From Rotaria macrura (Eukaryota; Rotifera; Eurotatoria; Philodinida; Philodinidae), in the NCBI GenBank assembly GCA_900239685.1, contig OENT01000313.1, positions 62,001 through 126,000 of the forward strand: a stretch of DNA of 64,000 nt. The letters run 5' to 3'. This document shows, in pieces, positions 11,358-23,636 of the stretch. The notes below the pieces were generated by a model, which worked only from the letters and a program-made list of their open reading frames with translations, made no database searches and was not told the DNA's origin. Both the position numbers and the translations under genes were made by a program. The stretch's first letter is position 1; the number at the start of each line of letters is the position of its first letter.

Positions 11358-14300
11358 TTGGTTTTTAGCCTTTTTCTGATTACATTTATATTTTTTTGTT
11401 CAAGCATGTCAGATTTCAACTATCATGAAACATACACGACAGAAAAAAATTGAAAAATATATACCTCTTCTCTATGTTTTTCTTTTGTTTTATGTATTGT
11501 TTTTTTTAATGCTATGTGTCAAATGTATTCAACGTCTTAAAGAGAGACATGGTTTTATATTTTAGTTCAGTTTTATTAATTATTTTGAATCCCTCTTTAT
11601 CTTGTCTGTTCATGTTTTATTTATGTATTAGTTTGCATAAATACTCGAAATAAAACGACGCTTTCTTTTTTAGTTTTTTTGGAGTAAATTTCTGTTCAAG
11701 TTTATATATATGTCAAGTGTACAGAATCGGTGAGAAAGAAAAGGTGATAAAAATCAGTAGACAATCGAGAATATTTTGTCAAGTTGATCGTTGTCTTTCT
11801 TACAATTAAATTAATGCATTCGAACACGATAAAATATACGTTAACTTGAAAGTCATATTCGATAAATGAATTTTTTTTCGCTTCTTTTCTCTATTGTCAA
11901 ACCAAAGTGTATGTTATTTGATAAAGTATCAACAGATTATAATGATCAGAGTAAAAGATAAACTTGACGAGGTCTTTTTCGTTCTTACAAACATAGTTGT
12001 CGTTGTCTGTGCTTGAGTAGAGGATAGAATTTTTCATTTCAGTGTATGCAAAAAGAATAATGTTTTTTTGACACGAGATTCTTGTAACAACATTTATTCG
12101 TCCTCCACTGTTAGTTTAAGAAGGAAATCAAGGCTCGATTCTTTAGAACAACAAAAATAAACTTTGATGACTTGATACATTGATTCTTTGAAAAAAATGA
12201 TCATACTTTAATATTCTTTATGAATCCTTAGTACTTATAAGATATTTGCTATAATTACAATAAACTACTGTAGTATTTAGACGAGCTATTTGTCACATCT
12301 TAAACATTGCATGTCAACTATTAAGAATATCGACTTCTCTTACAAACACGTTCAAGTATTCTTAAGAAAATGAAGTTTTGCTTGATCATATCCTAAGGTC
12401 TGTACAATACTTGACAGTAAATAATAAAGTAATTGATAGTTTTGTTTCTTGATAGAAAAACGAAAGAAAAAGATATTTCACTGAAATTCAAGTTTTATTT
12501 TGTGTGATCGTGTACAAGTGAGACGTTTACGTTTTTGTATTACATGTAGGTATGCTTTTTCTTTTTAATGCTATGTTAAAGTTCACATAAATGTGTTGAA
12601 AACTTTTAGTTCTCCTAATAAATGTTAATATTCAAAGTCGAGAAAAAAAGAAAGCACATGAATGAATAATGGCAAAAGTTCATTTCATATGAAAATACTT
12701 CGACTAAATGTTAACTGGATTACATTGATTTTCGACCGCTATGTGCGAAGTGAGAAGGTAGATCCTGTTAATTATAATGTACTTTTTCTTTGTTGTTCGT
12801 TACAACATGGTATAGCATACCAGGTCAAAGCATATTGATTTGTAAAATTGAGAAAATAAATTTGATCTTTAGACACAGATATAAACTTGATTATTTATGA
12901 AAAATGTTTCTGTTCAATGCAGAACATCGAACAAGGATTTTTCTTTTCTTATAAATACTAATTGTTTGAATTGTGATTGTAAAACGAGTATTAAGTTATG
13001 GATGATATATTCAATGTCATACTTTACATTATAAAATACTTACGAATGTTGTCTTTCAATTTTGAAATGAATGCGGTCTTTGAAAGTCTATATAGTAGAA
13101 CACAGTGTATCGTAAAGAAAAATGATATTTTTCATCAAACAGGATTAGGTTTATTCCAGGTTTAAGTAGCTTCATAGAATATTGACTGTGTTTGAACAAA
13201 ATAATCTAAGAGCTCATCTAAATAAACGAAGTATCGGCCTTCTACATAGTTTCATTGTACAGATTTGTAGAGAAATGTTTTAACGGAAATTTCAGTATGA
13301 ATGCTATTTAAACTATAATTGTTGTCACTTGTGAAAACTGTTCAGATTCTTAATAAAACTTTATCATACGCTTTTCATGATACTTTTTCGTTCATTCTAT
13401 CAGAAATCGTAGCAGATTCCATCAGAGATTAGTTGCATTCTATCTGAAATATCGATGGTAATACGGATAATAACTCGTTTGATTTTATCCTTTCTTTGAA
13501 ATCAAATAGAAGTAGAAGAAATCTAATATAAAAACAAAATCATTTTATATGGATGCAATGCAAAAATGTTTATTTCCAATAGGTTTTGAATTGATTGTTA
13601 CGATCAAGATCTATGATTTATATTTTTATCAATTGAAAATTATGACGAATCGTTTAGAATATAGAATTGTATTGGTAACACTAACAATATTCTTCACTGT
13701 TACATTTTGTTTGCATTCTATTTATAGACGATTATCAAATACACCCGTGTTTCTTTTTCTTCTGTATTTTTCTTAACATGTCTCGACAAATTGCCCTTGG
13801 TAATATTTTGTTTAAATTTCTCGATTCTTTCAATCAAACATGATGTCTATGAACATTTTCACTCTCTAATTGACATTTCGATATCGTTAAAACATTTTAG
13901 AATTCACTCTAATAATAAAATTTATAAAGGTTATATTCCGATAGATATGTCGTTTTATCTTATCGGCTTTCGTACGTGAAAATGAATTCTTTTTTTGATA
14001 TATTGATCATATTGTATTTGTATGAATATTTTTTTATTCTGTAAAAATGAATGTCATTTAGCAAAAGAAATTCTCAAGTTACTTGAATTTCTAATGTAAT
14101 TACTAGAAGGTGTTGATCAGATACTACATGAAAGCACTTATTTGCTTAACTATTATAGAAATTTGTGAAGGATATTCTATAATTAAACGAACCTTTAATC
14201 AGTATCATATGTCACTTGAAATGATGCATTCTTGATAATCTTGGCTCTAGAAGTGAATTTACCTCGTTTTTTCTCATATAGGTCAATACGTTATATCCAG

Positions 14301-17245
14301 ACTAATATCCTCATTAAAACAAATGGTATTTGTTCTGTTCACATAATATATTCATAGTAAACTTTAAATTTCAAAGCTCTAGAAACAAATCTATGGAAAA
14401 TGATCAGAAATCAACATTTCACAATCCTTTATTTTCAATAAAATCTCAAGTTCGATTAATTTATCGCACATATTACTGTGAAGTGAATTTCAACTGTATT
14501 TATTGAAATTTCACTTAAAAATCAACTGATTTATTCGAATGTATTCTCTCTATTGCTTATAAGTTGTTTCAAACTTCATATTTCACTACATACGATGTGA
14601 GGTTAGATTTCATGATTAATTGTGTAATGCATTGACATTATTCAGCAGTATCGATATCAGTTATGTGACTATGCGAATATTTAGATCTTATCTAAACTGT
14701 TGGTATATTTTACTTACTATCAAGAGGTATTGATACCATAACTGTTGAGGAAAAACAATAACTGCAGCGTGAAAAATGAATAAAACACACGTAATCATTG
14801 AGCAAATGACCAAAATAAAATTTGTTGGAACCTTGTTTTCATTCTTGATCAAGTCTATTGAGATTATCATGCAATGGCGTGCCAAGGAACTTTTATAGGA
14901 GGGGTGGGGTGGGGGGCAGCTCACTATGACTAGAAACTGGTTTTAAACACGTGAAAATAATTCGGTCCGTATCTCCAGCAGCTGTTCGTTTTTTCTCTAG
15001 GGAGTAGGGTCGTACCGCTCTTCTCTCAGCGCAGTATTGTTGTCATCATTGTAATTTTCGCACAAGATATTATAAACTTTCGAATTCAAGACTGCATCAT
15101 TTCCAATATCGCATTGTTATTGTTTAGATCATGAGCGAAAATATGCATTAATTCGTATGATAAAATCCAAGAAAGTTTTTTTTCGCTTCTAAAAATGATT
15201 CATAATACGAAAAATTTTCAATAACTGAGTTTAGATGTGGTACAACAATCGCATTCTTTTAAACGTCCTATTTTAAATCTATTCTTTCTTGTCTAGCATA
15301 GCTATGAATAGTATCTATTAGCATTCTGTTGATGTGTATTAATTCATAAAACAGTGAATAAGTTATAGCTCATAAAGCAGCGAAAGAGAAAGTAATCTTG
15401 GTAGATATGATTGTGTTTCTTTTTTATGTCACTATTATTGACGTGTGCTCTTGGCAACAGCTTGTGACGGAATGATGTCTATTTTCTTTTATTCATTTAG
15501 ATTCTTTTTACATCTAAAATCAAAAGTAACAGATAGCTACTCCAACTCAGAGTCTATAATTGAAAGAAAAAGAAAAGATAATATTTTTTTTCTAGGTATA
15601 TACATATATAAATGCCAAAAAAAAATTAAGAAAGTAGGTACTTTTCCATGAGCCTAGAAATAAAAGAAACAGCTTGAAATCATAGGTATTATTGAACCCT
15701 AAGTCTCATCAAACGATCATTATAGTCATCGAACCACGATATTTTCTTTATATAAAGTTTGTCGAATGCCAATTTAATGCGTCAAACTTCTTTAATATGT
15801 TCACAAAACTCTTTGAGAAAGAAATTATAATCAAAGTTAGCATTCAACTACATCGACTTGATTCATTCAATATTGCGTTTGAAATTCTTCTTGAACTCCA
15901 CTTGTTTTTTCTATTTCGCAAAAATAAATAACGTGAATAGAAAGTGAAACATTGAAATACCCTTATTGGAACACATCTTTTTCCTAAGCTTGATTATTTC
16001 TTCAAGTAGAATTTCCAAAAACAATAATATTAATAGGTAAGCTCCATGTTTTACAAAGCAAAATAAGATACATTTATTAACTTCTGAAAATATTCTCATG
16101 TGATTTTTTCCTTCTGTTTAGGATCTTATTTCAAGACTTGAAGGCAATGTAACTATGACTGAGAATTCTGATTTGGCTGCACCGAAGAATTATGCACCAT
16201 AGAAAATAATCGTTTGTAATTTATTAGATGGATTTTTTATCTATAGGTTGCATAAAAAACTCTCGCCGTGACAGGAAAAATAGAAACACTCAACTAGATC
16301 TGATTTTCTTTTCAAGATAAGATAACAAAGAACACATTTGTTTTGATTATTGATGATTTATGCTGAAATTTTGTTGGAGCTATTCCAATGAATCTATCAA
16401 ACATAAACTACGTAGTTGATGCTGACATTTAAAGCAACTATAATGACGACAATCTAAGTCGTGATGAAATCAAAATTGATTATCAATTATTCAATACAAG
16501 ACAGAACATCTTGTGTTATATTTAATATCAACTAAGAAAAATTGTTTTCTCAGTTCAAGAAATTTCAATGGTTATAGAAAAACTTGAAGTTCATAGTTTT
16601 TAGTTTCCAGACATGTAAATGAATTCTTTTTGAGTTCTTTTCTCATATAGAAGTATGCTTCAATATGCATTTGCAATCAACAGAATTTCAAAAACACTCT
16701 ATTGTAACAGAATAAATGACAAATTTATTAATGAATGGTGTTACATTAATCCGCATGTTATCCTAATGACATAAAATCTATCTTTCAATAGATATTTTTT
16801 GTTTTGCAAATTTTCTAGTCTGATAATATTTAAATAAATCATATATTATCCAAATCGTTGGCGGGACAGTGACGTCTTATGAAAAAGTATTTCTGAGTGT
16901 ATTATACCTTCTTGTCTAGTTATTAAATAAGATTTGTTTTTCTTTCTGCTTAAGATGTGAAACAATCATAGGCTTAACTTCGAAATTTATTTTCTACGAT
17001 AACTAATTAGTTGTTTCAAAGTATTTCATGTCGATATTCCAAAACATCACTGAATGATATCATAAAAAGTCTTATCAGAAATTCTTTTACTATGATGTTC
17101 GACAAATAATCAGTAGATCTCGATGATCTATGAGATGATAAGAATGAATAAAACCTGAAAATGATTTATTTTTAGAAAAAAAGAAAACTGAATATTTTTT
17201 TACTTCAATAAAGAATATCTCTAATTGATTTGCCGATTTTTAGAT
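11358..17245. other. Gene-free region, about 5.9 kb
   Basis: Very AT-rich with only short open frames lacking recognisable features. Two things stand out: a GC-richer patch with G-runs near 14875-15035, and a splice acceptor (TTTTTAG at 17237-17243) just before the GCHFR start. That acceptor implies that an unseen non-coding first exon of GCHFR lies somewhere in this stretch. Confidence 0.6.
14900..14920 (+). other. G-run cluster, possible G-quadruplex
   Basis: Within about 20 bases there are runs of four, four and six G separated by single T residues, preceded by GG. This is exceptional against the AT-rich surroundings. The text just before it (near 14876-14895) resembles the GGCGTGCCAAGG type of end seen in some hAT transposons, but I found no partner end. 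Either a G4-forming site or a transposon remnant is possible. Confidence 0.4.
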
Positions 17246-19820
17246 ATGCCTTATTTATTTGTTAGTACAAGAATTCGTCTTGAATCAGGCCCAACTGTTG
17301 TCGGCGATGAACGAACAGAACCAGAGCTCATGGCATATCTAGATGCGCAACTTGTTCATGAAAAATGCAATAATTTGTAAGTCTATAACAATATTTTATT
17401 ATTTGATTTATTTATAGAAAATATAAATTCATTTCTGAAATAAACAAGTCTTGAGAATGTTTTTTTTTCATTTCGAATAGTGAAGAAACTCAAGTATGAA
17501 ATTCGCAGTGATTGTTTTTATTGTATAATCAATGAAACAGAAATCGTTTTTTTTTCTCATTACCCTATTTTATTTGATAATAATTAATTTGAAATAGTTT
17601 TCAAAGTACACAACATGATTCTTTTACAATTTAATACAATTTTTCTTTCCAACAGTGAATTTGTTCTCAATCTTTTCATACTATTATCTTCTTTTTGATA
17701 TCATATGGAAATACAGAAAATCATCGATGATAATCACGTCACTTATTAAGATCATAGAAATGAAAAGTGTAGAAACAACTTATGATACCTTCGATTTATT
17801 ACAGAGATAATTGTTTTGATTCATGAAAGAAGAGTTGGACGATATGTCAAATTTTTCATTACACATGATAGACTCATAGTTCATTGGCAAGAATAAAATG
17901 TGACTGTTCGTTTTCATCGACGACAGATATGTGTGTCCAGTTGAGATTTATACAACAACTATTGAATAAATAAAATTTTTTTTTTATACATAATAACTTA
18001 AAATCAAGCTCGAGTACTATCAAAAAAAAGAGAGATCAATCAATATGCTGATCAGACTGTTGTTTGAGGTAACGAAAGCACTTTTTTATATTAAAATTAG
18101 TATTTCAATACATTCTAAGTACGGTTGATGAATCTAATTGTTTGATTGAACTATAATAGTTTAAGTATGTCTTTGTTGTGCTAAACTTTTTCAGTAGCAT
18201 GATTCAGTTACTGATGAATATTCAATGAGTTTTAAGAAGTTGTTCAGGTCGAATTCGAAATGAACTAGTTTATTTTAGAGAAGTATTTAGATGTATAGAA
18301 ATTACTCATTCAACTGTCACTTGACCGAAGCAAAAAATTGAATATGTCCGTCGTATTTCAAACAAATAAACTGATTCTTCTACCAGCGATAATGTGAAGT
18401 GCTCTCAGAGTTAAATTCATGAGAAAAAAAAATGAAAAGTATTGTGAAGAATCATAGTTGACTTCAATCAAGAAAATTATGACCTTGCGTGAGTTATGAA
18501 CACTTTTCTTGTGACTAAAAGCACATGATTCATAGTTGTTTACATTTATTTTTCGTACTACTGTCGTTTAGCAAAAAAAGTTGGAACCAAAAATATACAT
18601 AAACTATGTATGTGTAGTTAATCATTCGATTCGAAGAATTTCAATCGTAAATAATAATAATTTGTTCTGAAAACTGTTTATTTTGATTTTTCTACATCTT
18701 ATGAAACATTGTATTTGTCTACTGAAGTCGATTATTATAATTCAAATCAATACTTATTCGTTTTTCTTTTATAAATGTATTCAAAGAACACTTGTCAATG
18801 ATTAGCATTCTATCTGTTCTTCTTCACTAAATTGAATTTCGTACTGCCATACACATACGAAAAATGACAAAAAATATTCTCAATCTAATTATAGATTAAG
18901 AAATCATGCAGTAGATTCTGTTAGAATGTGAACATCACGGAATATTTCTACATTGATACTTTGTATGCTTTCATTAAAGAACGTCATAAGTTTCTTCCTA
19001 TTTGATAGATATCAAATGATATTACTCGTTTTTCTTGATGCTATCGAAAATGATGTTAGCCTATTTCATTTTACTTTTATGCTTTCGATCATTGTCGTAG
19101 TGATCGATGGCGCACAGTCAACATATGTCAGACCATAATCATTATGATTTTTGATTATGATAGTCACGTTTATAATTTTGCTTCATATTTGAATGTAATT
19201 CCGAACAACATGTTTACTTAATATGCTGAATTTTCATTTACTTCCTTATCTGAGTACCATGAGTTGTTTCGAAGTTTAAAAAGGTTCACATATTCAAAGA
19301 TTTCTATTTTACACTCTGGAGATAGCCACATCTCGGAAACTTGTAGGACTAGTACGATCTTCTAGTATCATAATAGATTAAAAAAAAATAAAGTAAAAAA
19401 CTTAAAATTTGTCTCTCAGTCGACTACCTTCCAATCATGAGAAATTCTCGGCAAAGTTAAACGAATTCCAATGAGGCACTCGTGGTTTTGATCGAAAAAT
19501 TGATTTATTTATCGCATTGATTCAATTAATTTTAGTAAAGCAAGGCTCAATCCAATCATTGTACTATCTTTTTTCGTCTTGCCATAGGTTTGGGGACTTC
19601 TGGATATTCTTCTCAGAAGTTAATGAACGTATTTTAACTGAAGAATCTACTTATATGTATACCACCATCCAACCATTAGTTATTCGTTTATTTTAGTTCG
19701 GAATATCGTACAAATGATTGTGCACGTATAGTTCTTGATAAACTGGAAATACTTGGTTATCATGTTCATTCAATGACTGGTGTTGGTCAAACTTGTATTT
19801 GGCTTTTACATAAACATTAA
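17246..19820 (+). CDS. GCHFR: GTP cyclohydrolase 1 feedback regulatory protein (GFRP)
   Basis: Two exons, 17246-17376 and 19697-19820, join in phase (TT|T) to give 84 aa, the same length as human GCHFR. The N-terminus MPYLFVSTRIRLESGPTVVG, the VGDERTEPEL segment and the end SMTGVGQTCIWLLHK parallel the human protein closely. GFRP binds GTP cyclohydrolase 1 as a pentamer cap. It passes on inhibition by tetrahydrobiopterin and stimulation by phenylalanine, so it controls supply of the cofactor for aromatic amino acid hydroxylases and nitric oxide synthase. An acceptor two bases before the ATG shows a further intron in the 5' leader. The coding intron is 2320 nt, long for this window. LIS1 lies tail-to-tail downstream. 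I did not see GTP cyclohydrolase itself here. Confidence 0.96.
17377..19696. other. GCHFR intron, 2.3 kb
   Basis: Bounded by TTT|GTAAGT and TTTTAG. I found no nested gene: the only frame noted (18953-19138) is hydrophobic and unconvincing. Size and emptiness contrast with the short introns of neighbouring genes. Confidence 0.7.
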
Positions 19821-20543
19821 TTGAACTTTTTCTCTGTCTATCTCATTCATATACAAATGCTACTCGCTTTCTGGTCGATATGATTATCTAGTCGATGGCA
19901 ATCTGCTTTTATCGAAAAATAAATTCTTGTTTTTCTCGAACTTCTGTACTGTATTTGAGCGAAAAAGAAGTGAACAGAGCAAAAAAAATGAAATAAAGAT
20001 AACCAATCAATGCACACAAAGAAAAAAGAGAGAGAGATAGAGAGCACGAGTCTAAACAAACAGTGCGCACACATACACACACACATAAGTAAAATCAACA
20101 GACATACACAAGCAACGTGGGAAGAAAAGAAAACAAAGTAGTTCATTCACACACTTTTTTCTTTCTTTTTCCGCTCATATGTCGTTTTTAGTTTTCAAAA
20201 AATAGAGAGAAAAAAGAAAGTTATGTAAAAACAAATGCATTTTGTGTGCTGGATTTCATTTTTGTTCGTTCACACATCTGAAGGAAATCGCCTTGTCTCC
20301 TGTTAGTTAAGTATGTTTAGTTTTAGTTCTCTCGTCAATTTATGTATATATATATTTATATATGCGTATGTATGACTAAAGAAAAAAAAAGCTATTGCAT
20401 CAGTAGCAGATACATGAAAGAACAAGAAAATAAATAATAGTAGACATCTCCATCACACAAATAAAGGAATACAAATCGATAAGGATAAGTTGGAAAGAAA
20501 AGGAAACATTACGGCAAGTCTCTTAATGCTATTAATATAAATT
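19821..20543. other. Tail-to-tail spacer between GCHFR and LIS1
   Basis: It contains the probable GCHFR poly(A) signal, a CA-rich run near 20072-20095 and a TA-rich run near 20342-20362. Both flanking genes end here, so it should carry both 3' UTRs. Confidence 0.7.
19918..19923 (+). terminator. Candidate poly(A) signal of GCHFR
   Basis: A canonical AATAAA about 98 nt after the GCHFR stop. AATAAA is common by chance in AT-rich DNA, so position is the main support. Confidence 0.45.
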
Positions 20544-23275
20544 TTAACGACATTCCCATACTTTAACTGATGTATCAACACTACCCGTAATCACAAAAGG
20601 TTTATTTCGATGCATATCTAAATGATAGTGAACAAGACAACAAAATCAAGAAATTGTTTACAAAAAAATTTGATATGGAACATTTATCTTACCAAGTGAA
20701 GTACAAAAATGAGTATGAGCATCAATAGTTTTTGTATTTCGTCTATTTTTAATATCCCACACACGTAATGTTTTATCATCAGAACAACTCAATAGATATT
20801 TTCCACCTGGATGGAAAATAAGACCGCGAATCCAATTATCATGACCACTCTAGCATAAATCAATCAATTCAAATTTAAATAAAAAAACAATATCTAAATA
20901 TTTACTAATATAAATAAACATAGACCGTTAGTTACATCCCACATTCGTATTGTCTTATCACGCGCACCGGATACGAGATAAGGACCGGATCGTTTCTGTG
21001 CCTAATCATGTAAATCTATTTTATGAAAAGAAATTTGCAAACAACTAATTACTTCAGATCCACCATTCGTAATCGATTCGGATATATATGGTCCTGCTGA
21101 GTCCGGTGCCCAAGCAATACATTCAATAACATTGTCATGACCACGCAATTCTGTTTTACATTCGCCACTTGGTAATGACCAAATACGTGTCGTCTATATA
21201 AAGGATATAAATTACAAATTTTAAATCATTAGTACACCTCTTATACGTACATGGTCGACTGAACAACTGGCTATTAATGTACCATCCTGATAAACACGTA
21301 TCATACGTACCCACTCTCGATGGCCGACAAGAGATTTTACACAAAATCTAGAGCATCAAAATCATTAGATTTGTTACTTCAAAGTCTCATTCATATGTAT
21401 ATATATATAATATATACATATGTCGCAGGGAAACTTAAAATTTTTCTAGGATAAATAAAAATGTCAATATTAAAATTTTGAGTTTTCCTCATTTTTCTTA
21501 GAAAATTTCAAATTTCCTGAATTTTAATTCCATTTGTAACATATATATCAGTGCCAGATGTAGACATGTGAGAAACCATAATCTGTTGATTTGCCGAGAA
21601 ATATGACAAAGAAAAGCTATTCTAGCAGAACTAAGCATTGGAATATGTTTATAAGCAAATCATCTTAGAAGACATAAATAATAATATAATTCAAGAGAAA
21701 TTACCCCGCAAAAAAACAAATGCAAATCATCAACTGAAGAAATCGAAAAATTGACTATGCAAGTAGTTTTTCAACATGTGATACATCAAGAACTGCGAAG
21801 TTTTTTTTCTCAACGGAAAATTAACAAAATTTATCAGAACTGTAACCAAGACTAGTGTAAAAAATTATTGGCACACAGGGTCATGTTGAATAATTCTATA
21901 ATTAGATTGGTCAGAAAAAAATTGTACAGTATCACTGCAAAAGAACCTTGGTTTCACACAAATCTAGTCATGCGAAATAATCATTAAAAATTATTATTTT
22001 CATTATCGTTTGAAATTATAAATATTCTCATTCTTAATGCGCTTTTCTTTTTTGTGGTAAAACTAAAACTACCTGTGACTTTCTAGGATGAATAATTGTT
22101 AAATGAGGAATGTTTGCTTTTGTCAAAACTACTTTTTAATGATGATACTTACGTTGTTGATACTTCCCATATTTTAATCGTTTTATCACGACTACATGAT
22201 ATAATATGATCACCACTTGGTGTGAATGTTACGGAAGACACGTTATGATCGTGACCTAAGAAAAGACAAGAAAAATAATCACAACATTTCTAAAACTCAG
22301 TTTCATTTCTTTTCATTACCATGCATCGTTTTTACACATTGGTACGTTTGAAAATCCCATAACCGTACACTCATATCAGCTGAACATGATACTAAGAAAG
22401 AAAAGAATGAATATCAATGATATTATTTGATTGAAGAGATTAATATCAATTCACCAAGCCATTTGCCTGTATGATCAAAGGCAACATCTTGCACCGGTGC
22501 TGTGTGACCTTTCAACGTTCGTTCATGTTCTCCTGATTCATAATCCCAAATCTATATAACTTTCAGCTTTATAATATTAGTCGCTATAGACATTTCCTAC
22601 TTTAATTGTGGCGTCTTCACTAGCTGATGCAAGTATGTCGAAAGTTGGATGAAAGACAACGCGTGTCACTGTATCACGATGACCTTTAAGCTCGAATTTT
22701 TCAGGGGGACGAGGTATCCATTCATTTGGTTGACGCTTTTCTCTAGTAGGTCCCCCAGTTGTTGCCTCTTGTAGAGCTTCTTGCAATTTCAATTCGAGAT
22801 CCATAACCTTTATTTACAAAGAAATAGAAACAACCATGTTTTAAATTCTATGGTAAATGAAAATTGAATTTTCTCAACAAACATAAAATAGATTTATTCT
22901 TCTATTTTATAGATCAACGAAAGGTAAACATTTCATCCTTACTTTCTTCTGTAGCCGTATAACTGAAGTCCATTTTTTTTCTAATTGATCTTTTCTGTCC
23001 GCACTTTCATTAGTAGACTAAATGACAAATAAAACAATAGTAAATTATATCACGAAAACTTCCTTTTTTTTGGCATACAATATTTGCTTCTCTGCAGAAT
23101 TCTTTAAATGATGTAGTATAACCATTAGTGGCTAGATAATCAGCTATAGCTTGATTACTAAACAAGAAATGAAAAAAAAAACACAAAAAGACAATGCAAC
23201 CTATGTATGATGAATAAAAGCAAAGCAGAAGTTAAAATCGTACAGTTCATTTTTTTGTTTTTCAGAAAGAACCAT
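20544..23275 (-). CDS. PAFAH1B1: Lissencephaly-1 / PAFAH1B1, dynein regulator
   Basis: Twelve exons on the minus strand: 23244-23275, 23079-23157, 22943-23017, 22601-22807, 22455-22551, 22320-22391, 22153-22255, 21251-21347, 21053-21193, 20906-21001, 20693-20849, 20544-20617. They sum to 1230 nt, or 409 aa; human LIS1 has 410. The start [11 protein letters not shown] opens the LisH dimerisation motif ([13 protein letters not shown]), followed by a short coiled coil, [17 protein letters not shown], and then seven WD40 repeats ending KVWECR. LIS1 binds dynein with NDEL1 and is needed for nuclear and spindle positioning and cargo transport; it is also the regulatory subunit of brain PAF acetylhydrolase. 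The ATG has a good context (ACCATGG). Most introns are about 45-85 nt; one, between exons 7 and 8, is about 0.8 kb. TMEM127 lies 361 bp upstream on the same strand. Confidence 0.97.
21348..22152 (-). other. Long intron 7 of LIS1
   Basis: About 0.8 kb between WD-repeat exons, containing a palindromic TATATA patch near 21393-21420 and no open frame of note. It is far longer than the other introns of the gene, so it may hold an insertion whose ends I could not find. Confidence 0.6.
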
Positions 23276-23636
23276 GGTGAGTAGTGACACATAGGCACTT
23301 GATATATTATATAATAGTCAACGAATTATATTTAAGACATGACCTTAATACTTCGATAAGATATTGTCGTCATCTGAAGAATAAAAAAGAATGAACGCAA
23401 ATATAATATTAGTAATATGATAGTTCAAATCGTCATAACGTTGATTCAGCTGTTTTTTTTGCATTTATTCATTTTCCCCATTAACTACAGTGTGTAAATA
23501 ATGTAATAATTACAGCAAAAAAAAAGAGAAGAACTTCGAGTTAATTACATACAAATATAAAAGAATGAGAAAAAATTATTGTAGATACAATCACTGTTTA
23601 ATATAAGAGATTCTGAAAAAAAAGAAAAATACTTGT

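Noticed and set aside
13549-13979. Two hydrophobic plus-strand frames in the gene-free region
   Set aside because: Composition follows the AT content, with no motif, no phase-consistent splice sites and no family resemblance.
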